DNA of 64,000 nucleotides from positions 124,001 to 188,000 of the forward strand of contig BBSY01000002.1 in the NCBI GenBank assembly GCA_000974665.1, given 5' to 3'. The DNA is from an alpha proteobacterium U9-1i (GTDB taxonomy: Bacteria > Pseudomonadota > Alphaproteobacteria > Caulobacterales > Aquidulcibacteraceae). The notes under the pieces were generated by a model. The model was given only the letters and a program-made list of their open reading frames with translations, was not told the DNA's origin and did not search any database. Positions 1-8,810 of this stretch are shown here, in pieces. How positions within the stretch are numbered: the stretch's first letter is position 1; every line of letters starts with the position of its first letter. The position numbers were made by a program, and so were the translations under genes.

Positions 1-79
1 CAGCAGATCGACTACTTCTTTCATGCTCTGGATTTTTTCATGCACTGGATTCGGGCTGGCGCAGGAACTGCGCAATTCC

Positions 80-154
80 AACTGCCGACGCGGCATTACG
101 TAATGCCGGGCGCGACCGTTCGATCCCAGGGGCGGACGCTCTAACTGCCGACGC
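80..154. repeat. Palindrome and 12-bp direct repeats upstream of the first gene
   Basis: A perfect 18-bp palindrome with arms CGGCATTAC and GTAATGCCG lies at 91-108. The 12-mer AACTGCCGACGC occurs at 80-91 and again at 143-154. No convincing coding sequence is visible between 1 and 324. The role is unknown; it could be an operator or part of a degenerate intergenic repeat. Confidence 0.5.
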
Positions 155-252
155 CGAAAGCGGACGGCAGCAGTTCGCTTGGGAGAAGTGCTGCATCATG
201 TCGCCCCGGTTGGAGCCCTGCGGGCGTTGATCCGCGCCATCTGCCCGGTCGG

Positions 253-280
253 TTGAATGCAACCGTTGGATGCCTATAAT
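253..280 (+). promoter_or_regulatory. Sigma-70-like promoter for the WD40-TIR gene
   Basis: TTGAAT at 253-258 and TATAAT at 275-280 are separated by 16 bp, which is close to the sigma-70 consensus. A start site near 287 would give a leader of about 38 nt before the ATG at 325. This argues against a TTG start at 280, which overlaps the -10 box. Confidence 0.6.
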
Positions 281-324
281 TGAAATCCCGTTTGATCGGG
301 CCCGCGGCCGTCAGGAGTAGTGCC

Positions 325-3300
325 ATGGCTTCGCCGCGCAGCGTGGCACCTCCGCCCGGAATGCGGCTTGTTCACTCGTTCGGGACCGGCGGATCGATCA
401 TTCATCGAATGGAGTGGTCGCCATGCGGACGCTTCCTTGCCGCGCCCGCGCGCGACGGGCTCATAAGAATCTGGTCGCTCGAGCACCGCCACGTCGTAGA
501 CGAAGTGCGATGTTCAGGTGGAAGCTGGGTCAACGCGGTCGCGTGGTCCCCGAATGCTTCGGCGATGGTCGCCGGTCTCGAAGACGGAACCATTCAGGTA
601 TGGACACGCCATCCGTGGCGCCTTCGCGGATCGGCTCGCAAACACAGCGCCCGCATTGAGTGCCTGCACTGGTCACCAGACGGCAAGCTCATTGCCTCCG
701 CCTCCGGCGATGGGACAGTACGCGTCTGGGATTCTGAGAATCTTCGCAGTCAGCGCGTGTTGGATGATCACCGGGCCTGGGTCAATGCAGTGCGCTGGTC
801 GCCCAGTGGAGACGTTCTTGCAACCGGCGCAGAAGACAACACCATAAGACTTTGGAACGCTGATGGCTCCACTCAAATCGCCACGCTCGCCGGTCACTCC
901 GACTGGATCGTAGACCTCGATTGGGCGCCGGATGGGAAAACCCTTGCAACGGTCGGCGACACCAGCGTGCGCATCTGGGATGTCGCCCTAGGTCAGTTGC
1001 GGTTTGTGCTCCAGGGGCACGCCGACAGCGTCCGATCGGCGTCGTTTTCCCATGACATGTCGATGATCGCTTCTAAGTCTCACGACAACACTGTCATCAT
1101 CTGGGACACGAAGTCATGGCAGCCGCTTTTCCATCTTCCGGAAGGAACGACACGACGTCGCTACGAACCCGAATGCATCATTCGCTTCAACCCCAACCGG
1201 CCACTGCTTGCCACGCTTGGCGAGAACGACACGGCATGCCGCGTCTGGGATGTGGACGCATCAGCGGCCATACCAGTCGAGAGCGAAGCGCCCTTTACGC
1301 ACTACACAAACGCGAAGATCGTGCTGGCCGGCGAACCGGCCGCCGGCAAGACCTGCCTTGCTCACGCGATTGCCGGCCATCCGTTCGTTCCTCAGGCGTC
1401 AACGCACGGCATGCGCGTTTTGCAGCTTCCCCAGGAGCGTCCAGCCACCGTTGGCAACTATCGCCTCGCGCGAGAGCTCTACGTCTGGGACCTCGCGGGG
1501 CAATTTGACTATCACATTGTCCATCAGGTCTTTCTCGAGAACGCTGCAGTTGGACTCATCGTCTTCGACGCGTCCAACCCCCGGCATCCGTTTGAAACCG
1601 CAGAGTACTGGGCAAACGCCTTCAGACGCTCCGCATCGCAGTTCTGCACAGTTCTCCTGGTCGCTGCAAAAATCGACACTGGCCCGATCACCGTATCGCA
1701 AACAAAGATCGGCGCTTTCCTCGCGCAACGCGACATCGTCGCATTCATCGCCACCAGCGCGGCGACGGGAGCGGGTATTGAGCAATTGCGCATGGCGATC
1801 GACGGCGCCGTGCCGTGGGACAGTTTGCCGGTCACGAGCTCTCCCCGGCTATGGGCGGCAATACGGGAAATCGTCATTGAGTTTGCCGAGTCGAGGAGAA
1901 TTCTGATCACGCGCCAGGAACTATTCGACGTTGCGGTTTCGCGGTTGGGTCCGAGCGAAGACGCGCCATCGCAGTTCGATTCTGTACTACGTCAGGTGCA
2001 GGACCAGGGCTTGGTCCATCGCCTGTCCTTTGGCGGATACATCCTCCTGAGGCCTGAGCTTCTCAATGACGCCGCCTCCGCAATCGTGCTCGCCGCGCGG
2101 GAACATCCAGATGGGCTCGGTTGTGTATCCGAAATCGATGTTCTGTCCGGAGCCGTGCTGCGCCAACGCCTCGGGGAGGAGGTTGACGATCCGCATATCC
2201 AGTTTCTGTCGAGGGCGACGTTGCAATTGCTTGTGGAGCGGGATCTCGCGATCCGCGAGAGCGGCCAGCTCGTCTTCCCTTCGAAGGTAATGCGTGAAAA
2301 TCACGACATCACTGAACCGCTTAGATTAGCTGTGCAATACGAGTTTCCGGCGCCCTCCGAGAAGGTCTATGCCGCGCTAGTCGTGAGGCTCTACTACAGT
2401 GGCGCGTTCACTCTCAGATTCTGCTGGACTTCGGGAGCAAGCTTTGCGGATGCGCTCGGAGCGACTTGTCAGATCGAGAGAACAGCATCCAACGCCGGTC
2501 GAGATCGGCTGGAAATCTCATTCGGCGACCGCACGAGCGATGCCACCAAGGTACTGTTTGTCAAGCTTGTTCACGAACACATCCACAAGCAGGTTCCGAA
2601 GGAAGATGTCGAACGCAGCAGCATTTTCACCTGTGCGAGCTGTGGGGAATCCGTCGACAATCCTCGCGCCATCAATGCTCGCCGAAAAAGGGGAGCGACC
2701 CAAATTCCATGCGCATTTTGCGACGCCGCGATCGACCTTGTCGATGTTCTCCACGAGCATTTCGCAGAGCCTGCCAGCATTGCGGCAGCAAGAAATATTG
2801 AGTCCAACATCGAACGCGCTCGCAGTCTGAGCATCAGCAACACAATCCGGGAGGCCAAAGAAGCGATCGGAGAGCACGACGTTTTCCTGGCCTACAACAG
2901 CTCGGACCGGCAGGAGGTCGCCGCGATTGCCGCGCAGCTTCGTGCTCGCGGGCTGAATCCGTGGTTTGACAGAGAACGCATCGCCCCTGGCCGCGCATTT
3001 CAAACCGCACTCGAGGAGGCCATTCGCCTGTCGAAGGCGGCCGCCATATTCATCGGCGCAAAAGGTCCCGCGAAGTGGCAGCAGATGGAGATTCGAGCGT
3101 TTGTCAGTCAACGCGTCGAGCGTGATCTTCCGGTTATCCCTGTCCTGCTTCCCGGCGTCGCGGAGCCGCCTCAGGAACTCCTGTTCCTCCGGGAATTTAC
3201 CTGCGTGAAATTTGCCGATGGCGTTGAGGACGAGAGCGTCATCGACGAACTGGAATGGGGAATTACAGGACAGAGACCGCAGCGCGGCCACTTGAGCTAA
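325..3300 (+). CDS. WD40 / Ras-like (Roc) GTPase / zinc-ribbon / TIR multidomain protein
   Basis: This 991-residue protein starts at an ATG preceded by AGGAG at 313-317. About seven WD40 repeats fill residues 1-320, with units ending in variants such as VRVWD, IRLWN and VIIWD. A Ras/Roc-like GTPase follows, with P-loop GEPAAGKT at 336-343, a G3 DLAGQ motif, a weak G4 AKID and a G5-like TSA. The middle third looks helical or winged-helix and could be COR-like. CxxC pairs at 770-773 and 796-799 form a probable zinc ribbon. From about residue 851 a TIR domain begins (HDVFLAYNSSD), and Glu922 in the KWQQME context matches the usual NADase glutamate position. The likely scheme is sensor, GTPase switch and TIR effector, as in NLR-like conflict proteins. 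The domains are clear, but a defence role is inference. Confidence 0.85.
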   Translation: MASPRSVAPPPGMRLVHSFGTGGSIIHRMEWSPCGRFLAAPARDGLIRIWSLEHRHVVDEVRCSGGSWVNAVAWSPNASAMVAGLEDGTIQVWTRHPWRLRGSARKHSARIECLHWSPDGKLIASASGDGTVRVWDSENLRSQRVLDDHRAWVNAVRWSPSGDVLATGAEDNTIRLWNADGSTQIATLAGHSDWIVDLDWAPDGKTLATVGDTSVRIWDVALGQLRFVLQGHADSVRSASFSHDMSMIASKSHDNTVIIWDTKSWQPLFHLPEGTTRRRYEPECIIRFNPNRPLLATLGENDTACRVWDVDASAAIPVESEAPFTHYTNAKIVLAGEPAAGKTCLAHAIAGHPFVPQASTHGMRVLQLPQERPATVGNYRLARELYVWDLAGQFDYHIVHQVFLENAAVGLIVFDASNPRHPFETAEYWANAFRRSASQFCTVLLVAAKIDTGPITVSQTKIGAFLAQRDIVAFIATSAATGAGIEQLRMAIDGAVPWDSLPVTSSPRLWAAIREIVIEFAESRRILITRQELFDVAVSRLGPSEDAPSQFDSVLRQVQDQGLVHRLSFGGYILLRPELLNDAASAIVLAAREHPDGLGCVSEIDVLSGAVLRQRLGEEVDDPHIQFLSRATLQLLVERDLAIRESGQLVFPSKVMRENHDITEPLRLAVQYEFPAPSEKVYAALVVRLYYSGAFTLRFCWTSGASFADALGATCQIERTASNAGRDRLEISFGDRTSDATKVLFVKLVHEHIHKQVPKEDVERSSIFTCASCGESVDNPRAINARRKRGATQIPCAFCDAAIDLVDVLHEHFAEPASIAAARNIESNIERARSLSISNTIREAKEAIGEHDVFLAYNSSDRQEVAAIAAQLRARGLNPWFDRERIAPGRAFQTALEEAIRLSKAAAIFIGAKGPAKWQQMEIRAFVSQRVERDLPVIPVLLPGVAEPPQELLFLREFTCVKFADGVEDESVIDELEWGITGQRPQRGHLS

Positions 3301-3371
3301 AACGTCACGGGCGAATGAGGGCGGCAATCGCCCCCTATCCCGCAGCAGATTCATCCCAAGAACGGACGCCC

Positions 3372-3403
3372 GCGTGGACTATTCCGAGAGCGGACGTCCA
3401 CGC
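3372..3403. repeat. Inverted repeat downstream of the WD40-TIR gene
   Basis: GCGTGGAC (3372-3379) and GTCCACGC (3396-3403) form an 8-bp stem with a 16-nt loop, 70 bp after the stop codon. No T-run follows, so it is not a clear intrinsic terminator. The surrounding 180 bp also carry AGCGGACG-like words seen in other gaps of this window. Confidence 0.4.
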
Positions 3404-3479
3404 AGGAAAATACAGCGCCGTTAGCACCTGGCCGGTCGAATCGGCGGAGACTTAGCAATCTCGCAATTGGACCCAGTCT

Positions 3480-3854
3480 ATGTCTGATACGATCATTGCA
3501 GCACTCATCGGCGCGGGTGCCGCCATGCTGGCCGCGGTCGTGGGCCCGTCATTGGCTGAAATGCTGCGCGAGGCTTTGGCGCGTATGCGCAACGCTCCGC
3601 CCGAACGCGATGACTCACTGGTTGAGAAGATTGTCGCCGCCGTTGCGGCAGGCAAGCTAACTGGCGATCTCACCGCCAAGAAAGTCGCGGCAGAGTTCGA
3701 CGGATACAGCCCTGCTCACACTCAAACTGTCCTCGCAAATTTTTGCGAAGAGACGGGCTACTGGGTGAAACGTGGACAGCGAGCGCGATTTGTACGGGTT
3801 GCGCGAGGTCGGTATCGCGTGAAGCAGACGCCATCTTTGAAACGCGCTGCATAA
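3480..3854 (+). CDS. Small protein with an N-terminal membrane helix
   Basis: This 124-residue protein starts with a hydrophobic segment (about residues 5-27, rich in Ala, Ile and Val), followed by a charged linker. The C-terminal half resembles a small winged-helix or HTH unit (residues 60-115, basic near the end). I do not recognise the family. It follows the WD40-TIR gene in the same orientation after 180 bp and is convergent with the DUF4062 gene. No strong Shine-Dalgarno sequence precedes the ATG. It might be a partner of the large protein, but nothing in the sequence proves this. Confidence 0.5.
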   Translation: MSDTIIAALIGAGAAMLAAVVGPSLAEMLREALARMRNAPPERDDSLVEKIVAAVAAGKLTGDLTAKKVAAEFDGYSPAHTQTVLANFCEETGYWVKRGQRARFVRVARGRYRVKQTPSLKRAA

Positions 3855-3938
3855 ACCTAGGCCAAGGGCGCAATCTATCCCAAAGGCGGACATCGACTTC
3901 GGAACGCTGCAAAACGGACAGCAACCGCTCGGAGCATC

Positions 3939-3957
3939 CGCCGGCCGTTAGCCGGCG
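3939..3957. terminator. GC-rich hairpin between convergent genes
   Basis: CGCCGGC (3939-3945) and GCCGGCG (3951-3957) enclose the loop CGTTA. It lies between the convergent 3480 and DUF4062 genes, where a terminator is expected, but it lacks a T-run. The same stem is the last hairpin of the leader element at 15540-15556, including the following GA(C/A)GGAG. Confidence 0.35.
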
Positions 3958-3968
3958 ACGGAGTTGGA

Positions 3969-6851
3969 CTACTCGATCAACTCCGCCATGAGTTTCGTCC
4001 AGAATGGGCCCGCATGCAGCCGCACCCAATCGCCCCAATGCTCAGTCATCGGAGACAGCGCCGCCTGAATTCGAAAATAGCTGGCCGGGCTGAGAGCTGC
4101 GTCCGGGGCGACCCCGGCACCCATGAAGCCCGTGGATTCGCGCCCGCGTTCCACGATCTTGCGCCAAGGATCATCCGGCGCGCATTGCCGCTCGATCCTG
4201 GCGAGGATCAGGTGCGACAATTGTTCGAATGTCTGCGTCGCGACGACTTCGCGCAGACGCGTACCCAGATTAGCATTCGTGGCGGCGTCAACTAGGTGGT
4301 CCGCAGCGAAGCGTAGGAACGACAGCTCGCGACCGAGAGGATGCTTGAGCAAGAGGTCCGCATCATCGGCATCAAGCACTTTACCACTCAGGGCCAGATA
4401 ATGGCTGAGGAAACGCGCACTGTCGCACGTTGGCTCTGCAGCGCTTTCGCCAACGCTCGTCGCCGAAAAACGGCCAGGGAGCGCATCTTCGAGTAAGGCG
4501 AGCAGCGGCAGCACTTCGTCGGCCAATCGATCGGTCTCCGCCAAGACCAGAAAAACTTCACGTCCGGCTCGCGAAGACCAATCTTTGAGCGCTTCTAGGA
4601 CTTCGCGCGTGAATGCGATGGATCCGATACTAGTGTGACCACCGCCTACTTCACGCGTCGTTCTCTGCTTGAATTCAAGCAGCCGGCGATTAAGTGCGCG
4701 CAGAGGCGCGTCCGCCCCCTCCAACGCGAAGAAGTGCTCAAACACAAGGTGCTCGCGCCGGCGCCGCGCGAGCCCAACAGAGCCCGCTGCAGCACACGCT
4801 TCCCAAGACGAGGCAAAGGCGAGTGCTCCGGCTCCCACGTCAGTGGCGTCGTGGGGCAGCATCGAGGCGGCGTGAAAGGCAAACTGCCGGTGCCGCCGTG
4901 CTGAAGACAGTCCCGTATCGGCTGATGGCACGTGCGGATAATGCCTTTCGATCAGCGCCCATAATTGATCCTGAGCGACAGCGGGAAAGTTCTCGTCCAT
5001 TAGCTCTATCGCGTAACCGCGTGCGGTCAGCGCGGCGAGTAGAGGTTTGTATCGGCGATCGACATCTGGCGCCCGCTGCTTTGAGAACGGTTTGGACTTG
5101 CTGCGTGCAAACACCAGCGCCGAGGAGTTCACTGCATTGGGCTTCAGCATAGAGTACGCGATCTCCAGCTCGGTTATGCTCATGCCCGCCCGCTGCTGCA
5201 GCCACGCATCCCGTGGCGCTAGGTGCGAGAGCGCGGCCTTTGACGCGAGCGCGCCGTGTCGTTTACCAAGCAGGGCGACAAAGAACGGGTGCGAAGACGC
5301 GATCTCCCGTAGGCACGAGGCGACTTCTTGCGAGGCCTCCACGTCCGAGCGTGGAACGCCCCAGCGCAAGTCTACCAAAGACACCGAAACTCCGCGATCA
5401 GCGGCTCGGCGCTGCAACTCGGGAAGAACGTGCCGGGCGAGTGCTTCGCGCTCGGCCTCAAAGTCCTTAAACGTGGACGAGATGAAAACCTTAACTGCGC
5501 GTCCGGAGAAAACGGTGCCAGGATCAACTGGCTCAAGCCCGACATATTTGATGAAGGCACCCTCGCCCCGGTAGAGCGGGCGTACGAACTTACCTGCGAA
5601 CTTATCCTCAGCGTTGGCGATCAGCACCGGCACTTTGAAGAGACCGCCGCCTGAAATCAGCGTCTCTTCCGCCGCAGCCATGAGCCGGTTTTGGTCATAG
5701 ATCGGCTCGGCGACCGGATAGCGACCTGGCCCGACGATCACACGGTGGACGGTGCCATCCTTGCTCGCGACGATGTGCGGATCGGAGTTCTTCTCGGTGG
5801 TCCAGGACTCGATCGCGTAGCCATCCTCCTCCAGCTTCGACCGTGCGACTTGGGTGGCGAAGTCGAGCAACTCCCAATCCGAAATCTCGATCGTCTGGCG
5901 CAGGTCAAACCTCGTCTCGTCAATCACGCGATCACTGCGCGCATCGACTAGCGCCATCGACTCCAAGACTGGATCGTCGACCCGCAAATCGCCGGGCCCC
6001 AAGTCAAGTCGCACGTGTCCGTCTTGCGGTTCGTTGCGCGATCGGCTGCGCATATGAATCGCTGCGAAGAGCTTGCAGCGGGCGATAATGGGTACGCCAC
6101 GCATCGATGCCGCCAGATCGATAAGACTGGCGCGGCGTTTTGGATCGAAGGTGGTGAGCGGCGTATCGGTCCAAGCGGCGTCGACGTAGATTAGACCGAG
6201 CTGGTTCTTGAATCGCATCGCCAGATGGTGGCTGGGATCCGGACTACGTGAGTGCGCAAGCCCTTGCCAGCCCTTCTTGATCAAGCTGTTCCAGACCTCG
6301 GCTTTCGCGAAGTGCAACAGGCGCGGCGTCGCGAGCATGAGACGGGCGTGAGGATCGTCTTCCTCGAAGCGTTGACCCATGTATTGTTTGCGCCCGTCGG
6401 CATCGACGAAATAGCGCAGACCCGTCTCTTCATCGATCTCAAGGTCTTCGCCCGATCCCAAGCGAAACGTGAGCTTGTTGCCGGGGCGCCAATTCGCAGC
6501 CGTCGCCATCGGTCGTGGCGGCGCGTTGCGCATGCTTGCGGTCATATTTCCCTGCTCGTCTGCAGCGACATCCAGCCAGTCGCAAGGCACGGTAGGCCCA
6601 TGAATCTGATCGACGACCGCCAGATCAATTGCCTCACCGTTGCGGATGTGACGCAAGCCGTCCCGCTCCAGCCCACGCACGAACACTTCGACATCGGTCG
6701 GCGTCATGAAACCGACTGCGGCGAGAAGTCCGTCGGAGCGAAAGGTTGAATTGGGCGCTGCTGATTCAAAGGCGCGGAGCCCGCCAGGCAAGGCCTTCTC
6801 GATCGCGTTGGCTTTCACCACGACGGTGATCGCTTCAACCAGAACACTCAT
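3969..6851 (-). CDS. Large DUF4062-containing protein, candidate conflict-system component
   Basis: A 960-residue protein, with the start set at the ATG at 6851 (N-terminus MSVLVEAITV). The frame stays open upstream to 7013, but that extension is rich in Arg and Ser and looks spurious. The first ~450 residues resemble nothing I know. From about residue 453 comes a DUF4062 signature (KVFISSTFKDFEAERE, then DLRWGV and FFVALLGKRHG). This is the domain found at the front of many large NLR/STAND and TEP1-like proteins. The last ~390 residues look mostly helical, and no P-loop NTPase motif is visible, so a STAND ATPase seems absent. Its neighbours are TIR and HEPN-type proteins, suggesting a sensor or scaffold in a defence island (inference). 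Confidence 0.75.
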   Translation of the reverse strand: MSVLVEAITVVVKANAIEKALPGGLRAFESAAPNSTFRSDGLLAAVGFMTPTDVEVFVRGLERDGLRHIRNGEAIDLAVVDQIHGPTVPCDWLDVAADEQGNMTASMRNAPPRPMATAANWRPGNKLTFRLGSGEDLEIDEETGLRYFVDADGRKQYMGQRFEEDDPHARLMLATPRLLHFAKAEVWNSLIKKGWQGLAHSRSPDPSHHLAMRFKNQLGLIYVDAAWTDTPLTTFDPKRRASLIDLAASMRGVPIIARCKLFAAIHMRSRSRNEPQDGHVRLDLGPGDLRVDDPVLESMALVDARSDRVIDETRFDLRQTIEISDWELLDFATQVARSKLEEDGYAIESWTTEKNSDPHIVASKDGTVHRVIVGPGRYPVAEPIYDQNRLMAAAEETLISGGGLFKVPVLIANAEDKFAGKFVRPLYRGEGAFIKYVGLEPVDPGTVFSGRAVKVFISSTFKDFEAEREALARHVLPELQRRAADRGVSVSLVDLRWGVPRSDVEASQEVASCLREIASSHPFFVALLGKRHGALASKAALSHLAPRDAWLQQRAGMSITELEIAYSMLKPNAVNSSALVFARSKSKPFSKQRAPDVDRRYKPLLAALTARGYAIELMDENFPAVAQDQLWALIERHYPHVPSADTGLSSARRHRQFAFHAASMLPHDATDVGAGALAFASSWEACAAAGSVGLARRRREHLVFEHFFALEGADAPLRALNRRLLEFKQRTTREVGGGHTSIGSIAFTREVLEALKDWSSRAGREVFLVLAETDRLADEVLPLLALLEDALPGRFSATSVGESAAEPTCDSARFLSHYLALSGKVLDADDADLLLKHPLGRELSFLRFAADHLVDAATNANLGTRLREVVATQTFEQLSHLILARIERQCAPDDPWRKIVERGRESTGFMGAGVAPDAALSPASYFRIQAALSPMTEHWGDWVRLHAGPFWTKLMAELIE

Positions 6852-7130
6852 GCCGTGCCTAAGCCACCTAGAAAGTTGGCGGCATGTTGATCTTCGCCAC
6901 CGCGCCAGGAACTCTAGCTGGCTGAGGCGCATCAGCAAGAGCTCTGCTCGACTGCATGAAGCCCGCTGCGCCGAGGTCATGCGGGAATCTGGCAGCGTCT
7001 GCTCTACCAACAAAAACTACAATCGGCGGTCCCGCACCGGCCCTACGCGCTCGCTTCCATAAAGCGGTCGACGCGCCGACAGACGGCCGCACTCAACGCA
7101 ATGTACTCAGCGCTAGGACACGCGCCGCGA

Positions 7131-7748
7131 TCAGCTCGATGAGACTTCGGGAAGCGCAGCCCTATACGGAAGTTTCTTGCTAATCCCATCCAGCATCGGT
7201 GGCCCGCGAAAGCGAAGATTCGGATCAGGCTCATCGAGGCGCATGCCCCATTTGGGACGACCTCCGACGAGTGCAATCACGCGTGGTACGATCTCTGTGA
7301 CGACAGGTTGACACACATCGTGGCGCAAGCCCAGGCCTGCTATCTCCGATACGATCGCCGCTCGTCGTTGTTGGTTGTCGAAGTCCAGAAAGAGAATTGG
7401 TACTCCGTAGCCTATCGCAGCAATTCTTAGCTCCCACATAACCCAATCTGATCGCGTAATACCTGGTCGGCTCGCAACGATTACGATGTCGGAGGTGAAA
7501 ATTCTGGCGGCGACCTCGGCTTGTACATCGAGGTCGGCGACATCTCCACCACGGGGGCCTGCAATCTGCTGTCTTTCGTTCAGCGAAACGTCGTCGATAC
7601 AGTGTCCCTGACTTCGGAGCTTACCAAGAACCTGCTCATACAAGTCGCGGTCCTGACCCCAGCGGTGGCTCATGAATATGCGAATGTACCGTTCTTCTGA
7701 GCCCGGCTTCCAATACGCAAATTGCGGCGTCAACGCGTTCTTTGGCAT
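7131..7748 (-). CDS. TIR-like (DUF1863/ThsB-type) domain protein
   Basis: This 205-residue protein is read from the ATG at 7748, which has GGGAGG five bases upstream. The core begins YIRIFMSHRWGQDRDLYEQ, followed by helix and strand alternation with DIVIVASRPG and SDWVMWELRIA, then VPILFLDF. This is the flavodoxin-like fold of TIR-like domains of the DUF1863/ThsB group. The SDWVMWE segment could supply the conserved Glu after a Trp. ThsB proteins make NAD-derived signals in Thoeris, but no ThsA-like SIR2 or SLOG effector is encoded nearby. It lies 279 bp upstream of the DUF4062 gene on the same strand and 140 bp downstream of the HEPN-like gene. Confidence 0.7.
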   Translation of the reverse strand: MPKNALTPQFAYWKPGSEERYIRIFMSHRWGQDRDLYEQVLGKLRSQGHCIDDVSLNERQQIAGPRGGDVADLDVQAEVAARIFTSDIVIVASRPGITRSDWVMWELRIAAIGYGVPILFLDFDNQQRRAAIVSEIAGLGLRHDVCQPVVTEIVPRVIALVGGRPKWGMRLDEPDPNLRFRGPPMLDGISKKLPYRAALPEVSSS

Positions 7749-7888
7749 CACCACCTCCCACCTTGTTTTCTCAAGGGGTCGCGCCGCGATCGCATCTGGT
7801 CAAGCGAAAAGCAGGCTTCCTGTCGAAGTGGCCGTCGGTGGGTCCCCAGCAGACTTGCGTACGCCCTCCCGCCAGCAGATCGCGGGCG

Positions 7889-8653
7889 CTAGTCGTGCCG
7901 CACCACGCCCTTCACATAGCCGTGGCCCTGGCTGCGTGCGGCGCGCGCGGCATCGAGGGCGTCGGGCGAAGTCAGCACCATCGGTAGGTTGAGAGGATGC
8001 TGGTGTATTTCGGAGTTGATAAGTTCGGCGTCGGCAGCGGCCAGAGTGTTCAACTCGTCGGTGAGTTCGTCGATCTGCCGCCTGCTGAGCTGGCGGAAAA
8101 GTTCACAGGCAAACTCGATCTGCGAACGCGCACGCGCCGCCAACTTCTTGTCCACTGTCTTTCGCCGCGTCGCAACGCCGACCCGCACGTCATTGCCAAC
8201 GCTGGCGTCCAGAACGACCCGCTCAACCTTCCACTCGCCGGTGTAACTTCCGCCCGAACCGAAGTGTGCGATCGCCTTGTCGCGCAAGTCGCAAAGTTCT
8301 TGATGGACGATCTTCTGCTCTGGGTTGAACTTGTCGCGCGGGTCATAACCCCGGCGCTCGTCCGATGTTGTTTTCGTGGCGCGTGCGTAGAGCACGACCG
8401 CATTGCTCAGCAGCGATGCCTCTGTGATGCTCTTGATAAGATTGTCGTCCTGCGGAGGCGTAGCGAGCAGCGCGTCGAGCGCGTCCAGGCATTCGGTCGC
8501 CATCACTAAGTCTGCGTGAAGCGAAGAGAGGTCCTGCGCACGTTGGATTTTGCCGGCGAGCGGCCTAAGGCGCCGCTCCGCAAACAGGCGCTCCGAAAGC
8601 GCCGTGAGATCGTAGACAGAATCGGGCATGCCGAATTCTACCACACGCGCCAC
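7889..8653 (-). CDS. HEPN-like protein with an R-x5-H motif
   Basis: This 254-residue, predominantly helical protein has no signal peptide or membrane segment. Residues 124-130 read RDKAIAH, which fits the R-x4-6-H motif of HEPN ribonucleases, including the polar residue after Arg, in the context HQELCDLRDKAIAHFG. HEPN proteins act in toxin-antitoxin, abortive-infection and other conflict systems. Translation may begin at GTG 8653 or at the ATG at 8629 (MPDSVYDL). It is the first of three same-strand genes (HEPN-like, TIR-like, DUF4062) spread over 4.7 kb. The assignment rests on one motif plus helicity, so the fold is tentative. Confidence 0.55.
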   Translation of the reverse strand: MARVVEFGMPDSVYDLTALSERLFAERRLRPLAGKIQRAQDLSSLHADLVMATECLDALDALLATPPQDDNLIKSITEASLLSNAVVLYARATKTTSDERRGYDPRDKFNPEQKIVHQELCDLRDKAIAHFGSGGSYTGEWKVERVVLDASVGNDVRVGVATRRKTVDKKLAARARSQIEFACELFRQLSRRQIDELTDELNTLAAADAELINSEIHQHPLNLPMVLTSPDALDAARAARSQGHGYVKGVVRHD

Positions 8654-8810
8654 AACCGCTCTTCATGCTCGGCACTCGGCCTCGAAAGGCCGCAAGTCGC
8701 CCGTGCGAAGGTGCGCTCAACCAACGTCCGCTAGCGCCTCCGTCGGCGTAACCGCTGACTTCTGAAAATGCCCCACACCGGACGCTAAGCTCCGAAAATT
8801 TGAGACTTTC

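Noticed and set aside
280-324. TTG start at 280 for the WD40-TIR gene
   Set aside because: It overlaps the TATAAT box; ATG 325 has a well-spaced AGGAG.
7131-7748. A complete Thoeris system
   Set aside because: Only a ThsB-like TIR protein is present; no ThsA-type SIR2 or SLOG effector lies nearby in the window.
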